This document shows, piece by piece, positions 8,184-16,516 of a stretch of 33,485 bases of DNA. The translations under genes were made by a program, and so were the position numbers. The number at the start of each line of letters is the position of its first letter. Position 1 is the stretch's first letter. The notes below the pieces were generated by a model. That model was not told where the DNA came from and made no database searches. It saw only the letters and a program-made list of their open reading frames with translations. Source of the DNA: an uncultured Pseudomonadota bacterium (GTDB lineage Bacteria > Pseudomonadota > Alphaproteobacteria > Rs-D84); the NCBI GenBank assembly GCA_947303585.1, contig CAMYYT010000013.1, positions 1 to 33,485 of the forward strand. Reading direction: 5' to 3'.

Positions 8184-9887
8184 TTATTTCCCATCTATTG
8201 GCTTTTTGATGTTTTTATATCCGCCCATACGCATATAGCCCGTTAATGCGTCTATCTTGGGTTTTGCGATGCCGATATTTGATAATAATTCACTGCCCAT
8301 AATCAAAGAAGATTCTACGATTTCTGGGGTTGCAGATTTTACACCCATTTTTAATAATTCTTTGGATGCGCGCAAACTGTGTACACGAGCAAATATTTTG
8401 ACACGCGGCGCAAAAGATTTCAAAGTATTTACAATATCTTGAGCAACCACACCATCATTCAAAGATATAACAACTGCACGAGTTTTATTTGGTTTTAATC
8501 CCGCTGCACGTAATATAGATTCCTTTTTAGAATCGCCATAAATTACATTATATCCTGCTTCGCGTGCCATAATAACTTCGTCTACATTAGCATCAATTGC
8601 AACATACGAAATATTTTCTACGCTTAACATTTGTGCAACAATCTGTCCCATACGTCCAAATCCACAAATTACAACTTCAGGAGTATCATCATTTATTTTT
8701 TCTGATAATTTTTTGTTTAATTTTCCATTGGACATCCAACCTTTCTTTAACAATTGGTCATATATCAGTAATAATATTGGAGTCATCATAATAGACACAA
8801 TGATAACTGCTGTTAAAATTTCTTGGTGGTCCGCAGGTATAGCTTTAATACCGTTTGTTTTCATAGTTTGCAAAATCAACAAACCAAATTCTCCGCCTTG
8901 GGCCAAAATAAGCGACATCAACGATGCATCACGCCCAGACATATGGCGGATACGCGCAACCATATAAAGCGCAACAAATTTTATCACAATTAAACCTGCA
9001 ACCCCGATTAACACCATATCTATGTGTTGTGTTAAAAATGGTATATTTATACCCATTCCAAGCACTATGAAGAAAAACGATAAAAATAATGTAGCATAAG
9101 GTTCTATGGCTGCTGTTACTTGGTGTCTGTAAACTGTTTCAGACATTAACATACCAGCCAAGAACGCACCCAAAGCTGGCGGCAAGCCCATCATATTCAA
9201 AACCACTGCCCATACAGCTATGTTTACCATTATAGATAAAACCAATGCTTCCTGAGATTTTACTTTGGCAACGACATGCATTAATGGGTTGATAATAAAT
9301 TTAGATACAATTATTACACCCATTATCAACCCCAAAGACATTACTAGAATATCAATCGCCGAAGCACCCAAATTTATTGATTTTCCAGCCATCACAGGCA
9401 ACATAGCAAGTAATGGAATTGATAATAAATCTTGAAATAACAAAATCGAAAAAGTTTGACGCCCCATATTCGTTTGCAATTGACTTCTGTCCATCAAAAT
9501 CTGCAAATCTTCAGATGTGCTGGACATCGCGAGAATCAAAGAAATCATAACTGTCGCAATCAACGACCATTCTGTGACCCCCATCAATATAGGAAACAAC
9601 ATTATCGCAACCATTAAAACTTGGGATGCACCAAGCCCGAATATAGTGTGTCGCAATTGCCATAATCTTTTCATATTGATTTGCAAACCAATATTAAACC
9701 ACAAGAACATAATACCAAGTTCACCCAAAAAATTCCATGTCCCCGATAATTCAAACAACCCAAACACATGTTGTCCAGCCAATATACCTGTTAATAAAAA
9801 CGCCAACAAAGTTCCCATACGAAAAAGTCGCATAAAGAATACTGCGATAAAAGCTATGACAAAAAACACAAGTGTTGCTGTGGACAT
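8184..9887 (-). CDS. Kef/CPA2-type monovalent cation:proton antiporter with RCK (TrkA-N) domain
   Basis: 567 aa. The N-terminal ~385 residues contain about 12 hydrophobic segments typical of CPA2 exchangers, including LWFNIGLQINMKRLW, SSTSEDLQILMDRS, LPPALGAFLAGMLMSE and ILAQGGEFGLLIL. After a short basic linker, a Rossmann-type RCK domain begins VVICGFGRMGQIVAQML (GxGxxG nucleotide-binding motif) and continues through YGDSKKESILRAAGL. Such proteins (KefB/KefC, YbaL) exchange K+ or Na+ for H+, gated by nucleotides or thiol adducts; substrate cannot be fixed from sequence. A strong AGGGGGG precedes the ATG at 9887. It lies 25 nt after rsmA on the same strand, within the housekeeping run but functionally unrelated to it. 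Confidence 0.93.
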   Translation of the reverse strand: MSTATLVFFVIAFIAVFFMRLFRMGTLLAFLLTGILAGQHVFGLFELSGTWNFLGELGIMFLWFNIGLQINMKRLWQLRHTIFGLGASQVLMVAIMLFPILMGVTEWSLIATVMISLILAMSSTSEDLQILMDRSQLQTNMGRQTFSILLFQDLLSIPLLAMLPVMAGKSINLGASAIDILVMSLGLIMGVIIVSKFIINPLMHVVAKVKSQEALVLSIMVNIAVWAVVLNMMGLPPALGAFLAGMLMSETVYRHQVTAAIEPYATLFLSFFFIVLGMGINIPFLTQHIDMVLIGVAGLIVIKFVALYMVARIRHMSGRDASLMSLILAQGGEFGLLILQTMKTNGIKAIPADHQEILTAVIIVSIMMTPILLLIYDQLLKKGWMSNGKLNKKLSEKINDDTPEVVICGFGRMGQIVAQMLSVENISYVAIDANVDEVIMAREAGYNVIYGDSKKESILRAAGLKPNKTRAVVISLNDGVVAQDIVNTLKSFAPRVKIFARVHSLRASKELLKMGVKSATPEIVESSLIMGSELLSNIGIAKPKIDALTGYMRMGGYKNIKKPIDGK

Positions 9888-9912
9888 ATTTTCCCCCCTG
9901 TTAATTATTTAA

Positions 9913-10740
9913 TTACAACAAATTTACATCAATTTGCTCTGCGATTTCAAGAAATATTTTTACATCTATTTCTTCTGCACGTTCTGTTCCAGACAATCCG
10001 TATCTTTCCCAGTCTGTTTTAATTATTCCGCGTATCATTTTGCGTCTTTGACCAAACAGTTTCGCAGTTAATTTTTCCAACTTTGTAATATCTTTGATTG
10101 ATTTGATTTTATTTTTATTTGGAATGATTTGGACAACTGACGATTGAACTTTGGGGCGCGGAACAAATGCAGTATTTGGAACATCAAATAAAATTTTGGT
10201 ATCTGCGATTAAATTCGCCAATACACCAAGACGCCCATACTGTTTATCGCCGACCTTTGCCACTATGCGTTGCGCTACTTCGCGCTGAAACATCAGTGTC
10301 AAAGATTTTATCTTTTCCCCATCAGCAATTTTATGTAACCAATTAATCAATAATTCTGTGCCGACATTGTATGGCAAATTAGAACAAATCGCATATTCTT
10401 TGATTTCATCTAATGTAACGTTCAAAGCATCACCAAAAATTATTTCAAGTTTTCCGTTCGATGCATCTGCTATTTGTGATAAAATCGGTTCAGTTGTTTT
10501 ATCTTTTTCAATCGCGATAACTTTCTTGGCGCCCGCCATTAACAACGCACGCGTTAAACCGCCTGGGCCTGGGCCAACTTCGACTACTGTTGTTTTTTCT
10601 ATATCTGGAACAGAACGCGCAATACGACCAGTTAAATTCAAATCAAATAAAAAATTTTGCCCGAATTGTTTTTTAGGTTCTAATCCGCTTTCGCGCATCA
10701 TTTCTGATACAGGAGGTAAATTTGCAACATTGTTCATCAT
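9913..10740 (-). CDS. rsmA: 16S rRNA (adenine1518/1519-N6,N6)-dimethyltransferase
   Basis: 275 aa, normal for RsmA/KsgA, which dimethylates two adjacent adenines in the 3' hairpin of 16S rRNA during late 30S assembly. FGQNFLFDLNLTGRIA is the N-terminal signature. VVEVGPGPGGLTRALL is the SAM-binding loop, SNLPYNVGTELL carries the catalytic NLPY motif, and FVPRPKVQSSVV with FGQRRKMIRG marks the C-terminal domain. The start codon overlaps the recR stop as ATGA (10737-10740), implying translational coupling. An ATG three bases downstream gives a second possible start one residue shorter. Confidence 0.96.
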   Translation of the reverse strand: MMNNVANLPPVSEMMRESGLEPKKQFGQNFLFDLNLTGRIARSVPDIEKTTVVEVGPGPGGLTRALLMAGAKKVIAIEKDKTTEPILSQIADASNGKLEIIFGDALNVTLDEIKEYAICSNLPYNVGTELLINWLHKIADGEKIKSLTLMFQREVAQRIVAKVGDKQYGRLGVLANLIADTKILFDVPNTAFVPRPKVQSSVVQIIPNKNKIKSIKDITKLEKLTAKLFGQRRKMIRGIIKTDWERYGLSGTERAEEIDVKIFLEIAEQIDVNLL

Positions 10741-11327
10741 AATTTTTTACGCCCCCCAAAAGCCAAAGTTAATGTTCCATCATCAATATAATCTAAATCG
10801 CCACCAAGAGGAACGCCAGACGCAAGTTCAGAAAATTCAATACTGCTGTTACCAATTGATGAAATTATGTATTGCTGTGTTGTTTTGCCTTCGACTGTAT
10901 TAGGCAATGCAAATATTATTTCGCGTATATTTTCTTTATCTAGGCGCTTTGCAATATTTGCGATATTCAAATCATCTGGCGTAATTCCATCAACCCCTGA
11001 TAAATTTCCGCCCAACACATGATAGCGCCCATGAAAAACACCTGATTTTTCCAAAACTAAAACATCAGATAAATCGCGCACAATGCACAACTGACCGTTT
11101 TGGCGCACAGAATCCATACAATATTCACATATTTCACCGTCTGTTAATACACCACAAGTTGAACAAGGATGTATTGTTTGAGCTGCATCTAACAAAGCAT
11201 TAGCCAATGCTTCGGCGCGTCCTGTTTTATCTTGCAACAAACCGATTACTATACGCGAAGCCGCCCGTGTCCCCACGCGCGGTAATTTAGCAAATTGTTT
11301 AATAAGTTTTTCTATCTTTATATTCAT
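10737..11327 (-). CDS. recR: Recombination mediator RecR
   Basis: 196 aa, the normal size. RecR works with RecO (and RecF) to load RecA onto SSB-coated single-stranded DNA. The N-terminal helix-hairpin-helix region reads LIKQFAKLPRVGTRAASRI. A Cys4 zinc finger follows (CSTCGVLTDGEICEYC), then the Toprim domain from LCIVRDLSDVLVLEKSGVF through YHVLGGNLSGVDGITPDDL. The C-terminus includes GVPLGGDLDYIDDGTL. No dnaX gene is adjacent, unlike many genomes; instead recR is coupled to rsmA by a 4-nt overlap and lies 10 nt downstream of dacA. Confidence 0.96.
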   Translation of the reverse strand: MNIKIEKLIKQFAKLPRVGTRAASRIVIGLLQDKTGRAEALANALLDAAQTIHPCSTCGVLTDGEICEYCMDSVRQNGQLCIVRDLSDVLVLEKSGVFHGRYHVLGGNLSGVDGITPDDLNIANIAKRLDKENIREIIFALPNTVEGKTTQQYIISSIGNSSIEFSELASGVPLGGDLDYIDDGTLTLAFGGRKKL

Positions 11328-11336
11328 CTTTTGTCT

Positions 11337-12467
11337 TTAGTGGAAAATATAACAATCTATACCGTTTGCAGACGCCGCATTTTTCGCATTTTGCGCCGCG
11401 CTTTCAGATAACCCATTTATACGAACACGATAAAGCCCGCTTTCGTTTTGTTGTATCTCTGGGTTTATTCCTGTAGCAGCATAAACTTTCTGAGATTGAT
11501 TTTGTGCAGAATTATATGCAGAAAAAGCACCGCATTGAATACCCACAGAACCAGACGCATAATGCGTTGTATTAGATGGCGCAGGCGTTGCATATTTTGC
11601 CACAGGATTCGCACTTGATGGTGTTTCTTTGTGATAAGTTTGTGTCTGCGAAGTCGAATAATTAGTCGCCGAACCAACCCCTATTTTACCAAAACCGATA
11701 TTTAACATCTTTGTAGCCACACTGGCACGAATATCTTTGCTTTCCGCCCCCAATACCACAGCAATCAAATGTCTGTTATTTCTTTTGGCAGTAGCAACAA
11801 GCGAATATTTAGATTTGTTTGTAAAGCCTGTTTTCATACCATCGCAACCAGGATACACACCCAACAACCTATTTCCATTTGTATAAGTTTTTCCGTTATA
11901 AGTCCAAGTTTTTATGCCAAAATATTTCCAATATTGTGGAAAATGTTTATAAACCGCCATAGACAACAAAGCAATATCTCGCGCAGTTGACATATGGTCG
12001 TCGTTCGGCAATCCTGATGAATTTTCAAAATTTGTATGTTGCAACCCTATTTCATTTGCAACACGCGTCATCATCGCTGCAAAATTGCCTTCTTTGCCAC
12101 CCTTTAAATTTTCAGCCAACACACGCGCCACATCGTTTGCAGAATGAACCGCAACCGCTTTGATTGCATCTTCCACAGTTATTTTGCTGCCCGCGGTCAG
12201 CCCCAATTTTACAGGCTGGGCGTCCGCAGCATATTGTGAAACAATCAAATAATCATCCAAATGCAATCTGTTGTGTTCCAGCGCATCAAAAGTTAAATAC
12301 AAAGTCATTATTTTTGTAAGTGATGCCGGATAATTTAATTGATTTGCGTTTTCTTGGTATAATACGTGGCCACTGTCTATGTCAGCAACCAACACAGCCC
12401 GATAATCTGCGGCATACGCATTAAACAACACAAACGATGATAAAATACCAAGCAAAACTCTCTTCAT
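11337..12467 (-). CDS. dacA: D-alanyl-D-alanine carboxypeptidase (PBP5/6 family) with SPOR domain
   Basis: 376 aa from ATG 12467, chosen because the protein then begins with a clean signal peptide (MKRVLLGILSSFVLFNAYAA). The frame extends upstream to a TTG at 12506, giving 13 unlikely residues. The enzyme removes the terminal D-Ala from peptidoglycan pentapeptides in the periplasm. All three active-site motifs are present: SLTK (PASLTKIM), SAN (VHSANDVARV) and KTG (DGMKTGFTNKS). After the catalytic domain a Thr/Ser/Pro linker leads to a SPOR-type domain (from about IQCGAFSAYNSAQNQSQK to the end), replacing the usual PBP5 stalk and membrane anchor. It is the second SPOR-bearing protein in the window. 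There is no strong ribosome site at 12467. Confidence 0.9.
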   Translation of the reverse strand: MKRVLLGILSSFVLFNAYAADYRAVLVADIDSGHVLYQENANQLNYPASLTKIMTLYLTFDALEHNRLHLDDYLIVSQYAADAQPVKLGLTAGSKITVEDAIKAVAVHSANDVARVLAENLKGGKEGNFAAMMTRVANEIGLQHTNFENSSGLPNDDHMSTARDIALLSMAVYKHFPQYWKYFGIKTWTYNGKTYTNGNRLLGVYPGCDGMKTGFTNKSKYSLVATAKRNNRHLIAVVLGAESKDIRASVATKMLNIGFGKIGVGSATNYSTSQTQTYHKETPSSANPVAKYATPAPSNTTHYASGSVGIQCGAFSAYNSAQNQSQKVYAATGINPEIQQNESGLYRVRINGLSESAAQNAKNAASANGIDCYIFH

Positions 12468-12523
12468 AACACAAGAATCATAGTAAAATTTTTGTGTCTG
12501 GGTCAATAGTAAAAAAAAGTTTT

Positions 12524-13891
12524 TTAATCTATGGTTTGCAGACTAACTTCATCTTCATCCACGATTACCAATTTACCAAAACCTATGCCAAATTGACGCA
12601 CTGATGCAAACGCATCTCGTTGTCCAAACAGGGTTTTATTGTAAATTGGGAATACCCCACGAAGTAAATTTAATTGATTACATACCATTTCGTCATCACA
12701 CACCGCAACAATTGGAATATCTGGTCTGCGACAAGAAATTTGAATTGTGCTTGCTGTATCACGTGCAAATACCACTATGGCAGCAACTTTGTTCAAATAC
12801 GCCATTGACGACACAGAACGCGACCAATCATTTTCTGGTAAATTATCAAGACGAGACCAATCGTATGGATTTTCGATTGTATCTTTGTCTGAATACGATA
12901 ATATCTTATCCATAGTTTCAATTACATTTACTGGATTATCGCCTATTGTTGTTTCTTCCGAAGTCATTGTAGAATCAGCACGCAAATAAGATGCGTTTGC
13001 AACATCTGAAATTTCAGCACGCGTTGGGAATTCACTGTGCACCATAGACGACAACATTTGCGTAGCCATTATAACTGGTTTGTTCAATTTTCTGCATTCG
13101 CGAATAATACGGCGAGAAATCGCAGGAACTTGTTCAAAAGGCACCTCTACCGCCAAATCTCCACGTGCAATCATAATTCCATCAGCAGCCATGGCAATAT
13201 CTGTTATTCTTTCAACCGCATTTGGACGTTCTATTTTTGCGATTAATTTTACAGGCTGGGACGAACGCATCATTATAAAATCACGGACATTCGCAACATC
13301 TTCGGCACATTGAACAAAAGAAAGCGCAACATAATCTGGATTTTTAGTAAGCGCATATTCCAAATCTTTTTTATCTTTTTCGGTTAAAATTTCTGTATCG
13401 ACTTCTGTGTCAGGCAAATTAAAACCGCGTCTTGACCAGATTTCATCACCTCTTTCGACAGTTGTTTCAATCTTATCATCAAATACAGCATCAACTTTTA
13501 ATTCAATTTTACCATCATTTAATAAAACCCTGTCGCCGACAGACAAAGAGCGCATAACATCACCATCTGGCAAATAAACCCTTTGTTCGTTACCTGGGGT
13601 TGGGTCTGAATCAAGTATAAATTTTTGCCCTATTTTTAAAGGATAATGATTTTCTGTTTCAAAATCACCTATTCTATGCTTTGGGCCTTGGATATCAACC
13701 ATAATTGCCACAGGTTTATTCAAAGACGCCGCAATAGAACGTATCATATCTATTTTTGCGCCTTGGGTTTCACCTGTATCATGACTAAAATTAAGGCGAC
13801 ACACATTAACGCCCGCCTTTATCATTGCTGTCAAAGTTTTTTTATCTTCGCAATTTGGTCCAATGGACGCAGTTATCTTGGTGAATCTCAT
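12524..13891 (-). CDS. pyk: Pyruvate kinase
   Basis: 455 aa. Catalyses phosphoenolpyruvate + ADP to pyruvate + ATP. Motifs in order: FTKITASIGPNCED and INVCRLNFSHD-like VNVCRLNFSHD (barrel entry, Arg/Asn/Ser ligands), VDIQGPKHRIGDFE, KDKKDLEYAL, KLIAKIERPNAVERI (Lys-x-Glu of the active site), GIMIARGDLAVEVPFEQV and KPVIMATQMLSSMV. The segment after PTRAEISDVANA is unusual: where most enzymes read DGxDAVMLSGET, this one reads LRADSTMTSEET. The C-terminal domain is short but present. The start at 13891 has GGAAGGG upstream. A promoter candidate lies at 13945-13974 and the gene heads the minus-strand run. Confidence 0.95.
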   Translation of the reverse strand: MRFTKITASIGPNCEDKKTLTAMIKAGVNVCRLNFSHDTGETQGAKIDMIRSIAASLNKPVAIMVDIQGPKHRIGDFETENHYPLKIGQKFILDSDPTPGNEQRVYLPDGDVMRSLSVGDRVLLNDGKIELKVDAVFDDKIETTVERGDEIWSRRGFNLPDTEVDTEILTEKDKKDLEYALTKNPDYVALSFVQCAEDVANVRDFIMMRSSQPVKLIAKIERPNAVERITDIAMAADGIMIARGDLAVEVPFEQVPAISRRIIRECRKLNKPVIMATQMLSSMVHSEFPTRAEISDVANASYLRADSTMTSEETTIGDNPVNVIETMDKILSYSDKDTIENPYDWSRLDNLPENDWSRSVSSMAYLNKVAAIVVFARDTASTIQISCRRPDIPIVAVCDDEMVCNQLNLLRGVFPIYNKTLFGQRDAFASVRQFGIGFGKLVIVDEDEVSLQTID

Positions 13892-13944
13892 TTGTAAAAC
13901 CCTTCCATTAAATTAAATAAAAATATTTGATTTTTATATTTGTT

Positions 13945-13974
13945 AATATATCATATATTGTATGCAAAAGACAA
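13945..13974 (-). promoter_or_regulatory. Candidate sigma-70 promoter of pyk
   Basis: On the minus strand, TTGTCT (13969-13974), an 18-nt spacer and TATATT (13945-13950) give a start near 13938, leaving a ~45-nt leader with GGAAGGG before the ATG. The region is A/T-rich, so this is moderate support only. Confidence 0.4.
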
Positions 13975-13984
13975 GGGGAAGAAT

Positions 13985-14233
13985 ATGAAAAATGCAAACC
14001 ACGGTGCTATTGATAACGCTCAATTAATCAGCATTATTGAAAGAATTGAAAAATTAAACGAAGATACTGCGGCGATTGCTGCTGATATCAAAGAAGTTTA
14101 TTCTGAGGCCAAATCTGCAGGATATGATCCAAAATATATTCGTCAAATGATAAGATTGCGCAAGTTGGATCCAGATGAATTGGACGAAGCTGATGAATTA
14201 ACAAAAATGTATCGTGACGCATTAGGTCTGTAA
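13985..14233 (+). CDS. gapR: GapR-family (DUF2312) DNA-binding protein
   Basis: 82 aa from ATG 13985, chosen over the longer frame because AAGGGGAAGA is 4-8 nt upstream and the family begins this way. GapR is a nucleoid-associated protein nearly confined to alphaproteobacteria; it binds overtwisted or A/T-rich DNA ahead of replication and transcription and supports type II topoisomerases. Diagnostic stretches are RIEKLNEDTAAIAADIKEVY, SEAKSAGYDPKYIRQMIRLR and a short acidic C-terminal helix ending YRDALGL. It is divergent from pyk. Its stop codon directly abuts the ATG of the RNHCP gene, so the two are probably one transcript. Confidence 0.92.
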   Translation: MKNANHGAIDNAQLISIIERIEKLNEDTAAIAADIKEVYSEAKSAGYDPKYIRQMIRLRKLDPDELDEADELTKMYRDALGL

Positions 14234-14548
14234 ATGAAAAAGTTTACTAAACGTGTTGAAAATTTTACCTGCGCCCATTGTGGCGCAGAAGTTTTAGGCA
14301 ATGGCTATACTAACCATTGTCCAAAATGTTTATGGTCGCGACATGTTGATAACAACCCGGGCGACAGATTATCAGATTGTGGCGGTATGATGGCACCGAT
14401 TGCTGCAACCCCCGCCAAAGATGGATATATAATCACCCATAAATGTGAAAAATGCGGAAAAACAATAAGACAACATTCCGCAGAAAATGATGATATCAAG
14501 ATTATAATCTCAATATCATCAAATCCCGATTTTATTTTTGGAAAATAA
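14234..14548 (+). CDS. RNHCP-domain zinc-ribbon protein
   Basis: 104 aa. Starts on the base after the gapR stop; no separate ribosome site is obvious, so re-initiation or coupling is likely. The sequence matches the RNHCP domain family: ENFTCAHCGAEVLGNGYTNH, then CPKCLWSRHVDNNPGDR. A second Cys pair appears in HKCEKCGK. The four-plus cysteines and the NHCPxC motif suggest zinc binding. The biochemical role of the family is not established. No membrane segment. Confidence 0.88.
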   Translation: MKKFTKRVENFTCAHCGAEVLGNGYTNHCPKCLWSRHVDNNPGDRLSDCGGMMAPIAATPAKDGYIITHKCEKCGKTIRQHSAENDDIKIIISISSNPDFIFGK

Positions 14549-14566
14549 GTAATTTCATGCTATAAT
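14538..14566 (+). promoter_or_regulatory. Sigma-70 promoter for the 14590-16472 gene pair
   Basis: TTGGAA (14538-14543), a 17-nt spacer and TATAAT (14561-14566) give a near-consensus promoter overlapping the 3' end of the RNHCP gene. The predicted start near 14573 leaves a ~17-nt leader containing GGGA before ATG 14590. Confidence 0.7.
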
Positions 14567-14589
14567 TTCATTATGTATGTGGGATTACC

Positions 14590-15495
14590 ATGAAAAAACT
14601 TTGTGTTTTATTTTTATTAACTATGACCTGTTTTGCTGCAACAGCCGAAGATTCTGGCATTGAATCGGCGTTACGGGATACCTATACAAACTGTATCGGC
14701 ATAGATGATGCTTTGCACGATATGAAAGTCAAAGCAGGAATAAATACCGCTGTTACGGGGGTTGGCACTGGACTTGGCATTGGTGCAACCGCTACTGGTA
14801 TTGCAAAGGCAAAAACCGATGACCTTATTCAAAAAAAGATAAAAAATTTGGCTTGGTCAGCACCGGATATACCTGTAGTTGATAACGAAACATGGCTGGC
14901 TAATTACAAAAGATCTTATAGCGACACAGAATCATCCAAAGAGACAGACAAAGCGTTAGAACTGTTAAACAAAAGCAAAAAACTTGGTAATTGGAGAACA
15001 GGTTTATTGGCTGGCAATACTGCTACTAATATCGCAGGGGCCGCAATTGCAGGCACAAACAAAGTAAAAGAACCTTTGGAAAAACAAATAGAAAATTGCA
15101 AAGCATCTGTCAAAGCGTTAAGAAAAGCTATTTCCCAGGCAAAATTTAATGGTGAAGATGTCAGCGAAGCAACACAAATAGAATCTGCGTGTAGCGGTTT
15201 TGAATATATTGATATTTCAAAAATAAATAATCGTGCAACTGGCAGCATGGCTTCTTCTATTGTAGGGGCTGGGACTGGTACCGTTGGAACCATAGTAAGC
15301 GCTGTGGCAAATTCTGACAACGTTCGTAATGACACCGACAGGGCAAAAGAAAAAAATTTGAACACTGCGGCAAATGTTTTATCCGCGGGCAGCACTATTG
15401 CCAGCGCAACCGCAACAATATTTAATGCGACACAAATCAAAGCGATTAAAGAGGTTGCAGAAGTTGCTGAAAAATGCACAGGGGTGTTAAGATGA
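14590..15495 (+). CDS. Secreted protein with four Gly/Ala-rich hydrophobic segments, unknown function
   Basis: 301 aa; not recognised. It opens with a signal peptide (MKKLCVLFLLTMTCFAATAE). The mature part has four Gly/Ala/Thr-rich, moderately hydrophobic stretches: TAVTGVGTGLGIGATATGIA, LLAGNTATNIAGAAIAGT, SIVGAGTGTVGTIVSAVA and NVLSAGSTIASATATIF. They are spaced by charged helical regions (for example KVKEPLEKQIENCKASVKAL). Small-residue periodicity resembles glycine-zipper membrane-inserting segments. Four mature cysteines (NCIG, ENCK, ESACSG, EKCTG) could form two disulfides in the periplasm. It has its own promoter and its stop overlaps the start of the next secreted protein (ATGA), so the two probably act together. 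Pore-forming, outer-membrane-linked or envelope-structural roles are all possible; none is shown. Confidence 0.85.
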   Translation: MKKLCVLFLLTMTCFAATAEDSGIESALRDTYTNCIGIDDALHDMKVKAGINTAVTGVGTGLGIGATATGIAKAKTDDLIQKKIKNLAWSAPDIPVVDNETWLANYKRSYSDTESSKETDKALELLNKSKKLGNWRTGLLAGNTATNIAGAAIAGTNKVKEPLEKQIENCKASVKALRKAISQAKFNGEDVSEATQIESACSGFEYIDISKINNRATGSMASSIVGAGTGTVGTIVSAVANSDNVRNDTDRAKEKNLNTAANVLSAGSTIASATATIFNATQIKAIKEVAEVAEKCTGVLR

Positions 15496-16472
15496 ACAGA
15501 AACTTTTTGACTTTCATTGCGATATTACTCTGTGGTTGTATGTCATTTGCGTACGCTGGGACGGATCCAGAAGATTTACCAAATACTGGGATAGACCCAG
15601 AAGACCCAGAATATTTTCCACATATTGAAGCCCCAGATTTAACATTTACCTGGTCTATCCCAAAACTGGAAAAAAATGTACCACCTTCTGAAGATATGAC
15701 CTATGTTGCGCCAGAAGTGGCAGAAGTTGTACTAAAAAAGCATTTTTCTCGTGCCGTGACAGACAACAGTAATAACTTTGTAAGCGAATTAGATGATGAT
15801 GGCGTGTACTTTAATGCAATCAATGCATATGGCGAAATGCTGGAAAAAACAAATGGTTTTGTATCTATTGATGGAATAACAAATGTTTGTGATACTGCTT
15901 TTTCTTACTTAAAACCCAAAGAAGATACAACCTTGACCCAAACGGATATTTATTCTTTGTTCAAAGATAAATGTATAGATTTTGCAACAGATTTAGCCAC
16001 AGTAAAACTGGAAGATGTTGTTGGCTGTATGTATAAAGTACAAAAAGTTGATGGCAGTCAATTAAAAATTAAATTTACTAATAAATATGATAAATCTGGT
16101 TTCATTCGTAAAAACGGAACTTTAGCCTGGCGATTTTTTAACCCAGGTTGTATGCGTGGTGGCGAAGGCAATTGTGCCATAATCGGTGGATTTGCAGTAT
16201 GGCCCAGCGAAGAAGCCGGCAAAAAGGCTTTGCACAACAGGCTGAAAGATCCAGATTTACAAAGTGTTACTGTTAAAACCGCAATCAAAATATGGGCACC
16301 AAAATCAGATGGAAACAATGTAGAATTATACAATAGACAAATAGCTTCGTGGGCAAAATTGGATATAAACAGACGTGTTTCAAGTCTTTCTGACGAAGAA
16401 TTCGAAAGATTAAAAAATGCCATAATGCGAAAAGAAGGCTGGTATGGCAAAGGAACAGTAGAAGAATTTTAA
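15492..16472 (+). CDS. Secreted protein with C-terminal 'NNPG'-type putative peptidoglycan-active domain
   Basis: 326 aa from ATG 15492, which overlaps the previous stop as ATGA and has AGGGG at 15480-15484. A signal peptide is clear (MNRNFLTFIAILLCGCMSFA); LCGC could also be read as a lipobox. A Pro/Asp/Glu-rich segment (DPEDLPNTGIDPEDPEYF) follows, then an unassigned helical middle with three cysteines. The C-terminal ~120 residues contain IRKNGTLAWRFFNPGCMRGG, GGFAVWPSEEAGKKAL, a KIWAPKSDGN..LYNRQI stretch and LSDEEFERLKNAIMRKEGW. This matches, from memory, a domain of phage lytic/virion proteins whose core reads RNNNPGNLRYG....GGFAVFPSxEAG....YAPPSENDT. The usual NNPGN is changed to FNPGC. 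A cell-wall-acting role is therefore likely but unproven. Confidence 0.83.
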   Translation: MNRNFLTFIAILLCGCMSFAYAGTDPEDLPNTGIDPEDPEYFPHIEAPDLTFTWSIPKLEKNVPPSEDMTYVAPEVAEVVLKKHFSRAVTDNSNNFVSELDDDGVYFNAINAYGEMLEKTNGFVSIDGITNVCDTAFSYLKPKEDTTLTQTDIYSLFKDKCIDFATDLATVKLEDVVGCMYKVQKVDGSQLKIKFTNKYDKSGFIRKNGTLAWRFFNPGCMRGGEGNCAIIGGFAVWPSEEAGKKALHNRLKDPDLQSVTVKTAIKIWAPKSDGNNVELYNRQIASWAKLDINRRVSSLSDEEFERLKNAIMRKEGWYGKGTVEEF

Positions 16473-16487
16473 TTTTTAATCTGTAAT

Positions 16488-16516
16488 AAAAAAGACGGCC
16501 AATTGCCGTCTTTTTT
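16488..16516. terminator. Bidirectional intrinsic terminator between convergent genes
   Basis: AAAAAAGACGGC, a CAATT loop and GCCGTCTTTTTT form a 12-bp stem flanked by A- and T-runs. It lies 16 nt after the plus-strand stop at 16472, and its right arm touches the pyrG stop codon on the minus strand. The symmetric A/T flanks suit termination in both directions. Confidence 0.88.

Noticed and set aside
10358..10903. 181-codon open frame antisense to rsmA/recR
   Set aside because: Crosses two firmly identified genes on the other strand; no family resemblance.
14916..15479. 187-codon open frame antisense to the glycine-rich secreted protein
   Set aside because: Mirrors the plus-strand gene, which has a promoter, ribosome site and signal peptide. 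The antisense frame is hydrophobic only because the sense strand is Gly/Ala/Asn-rich.
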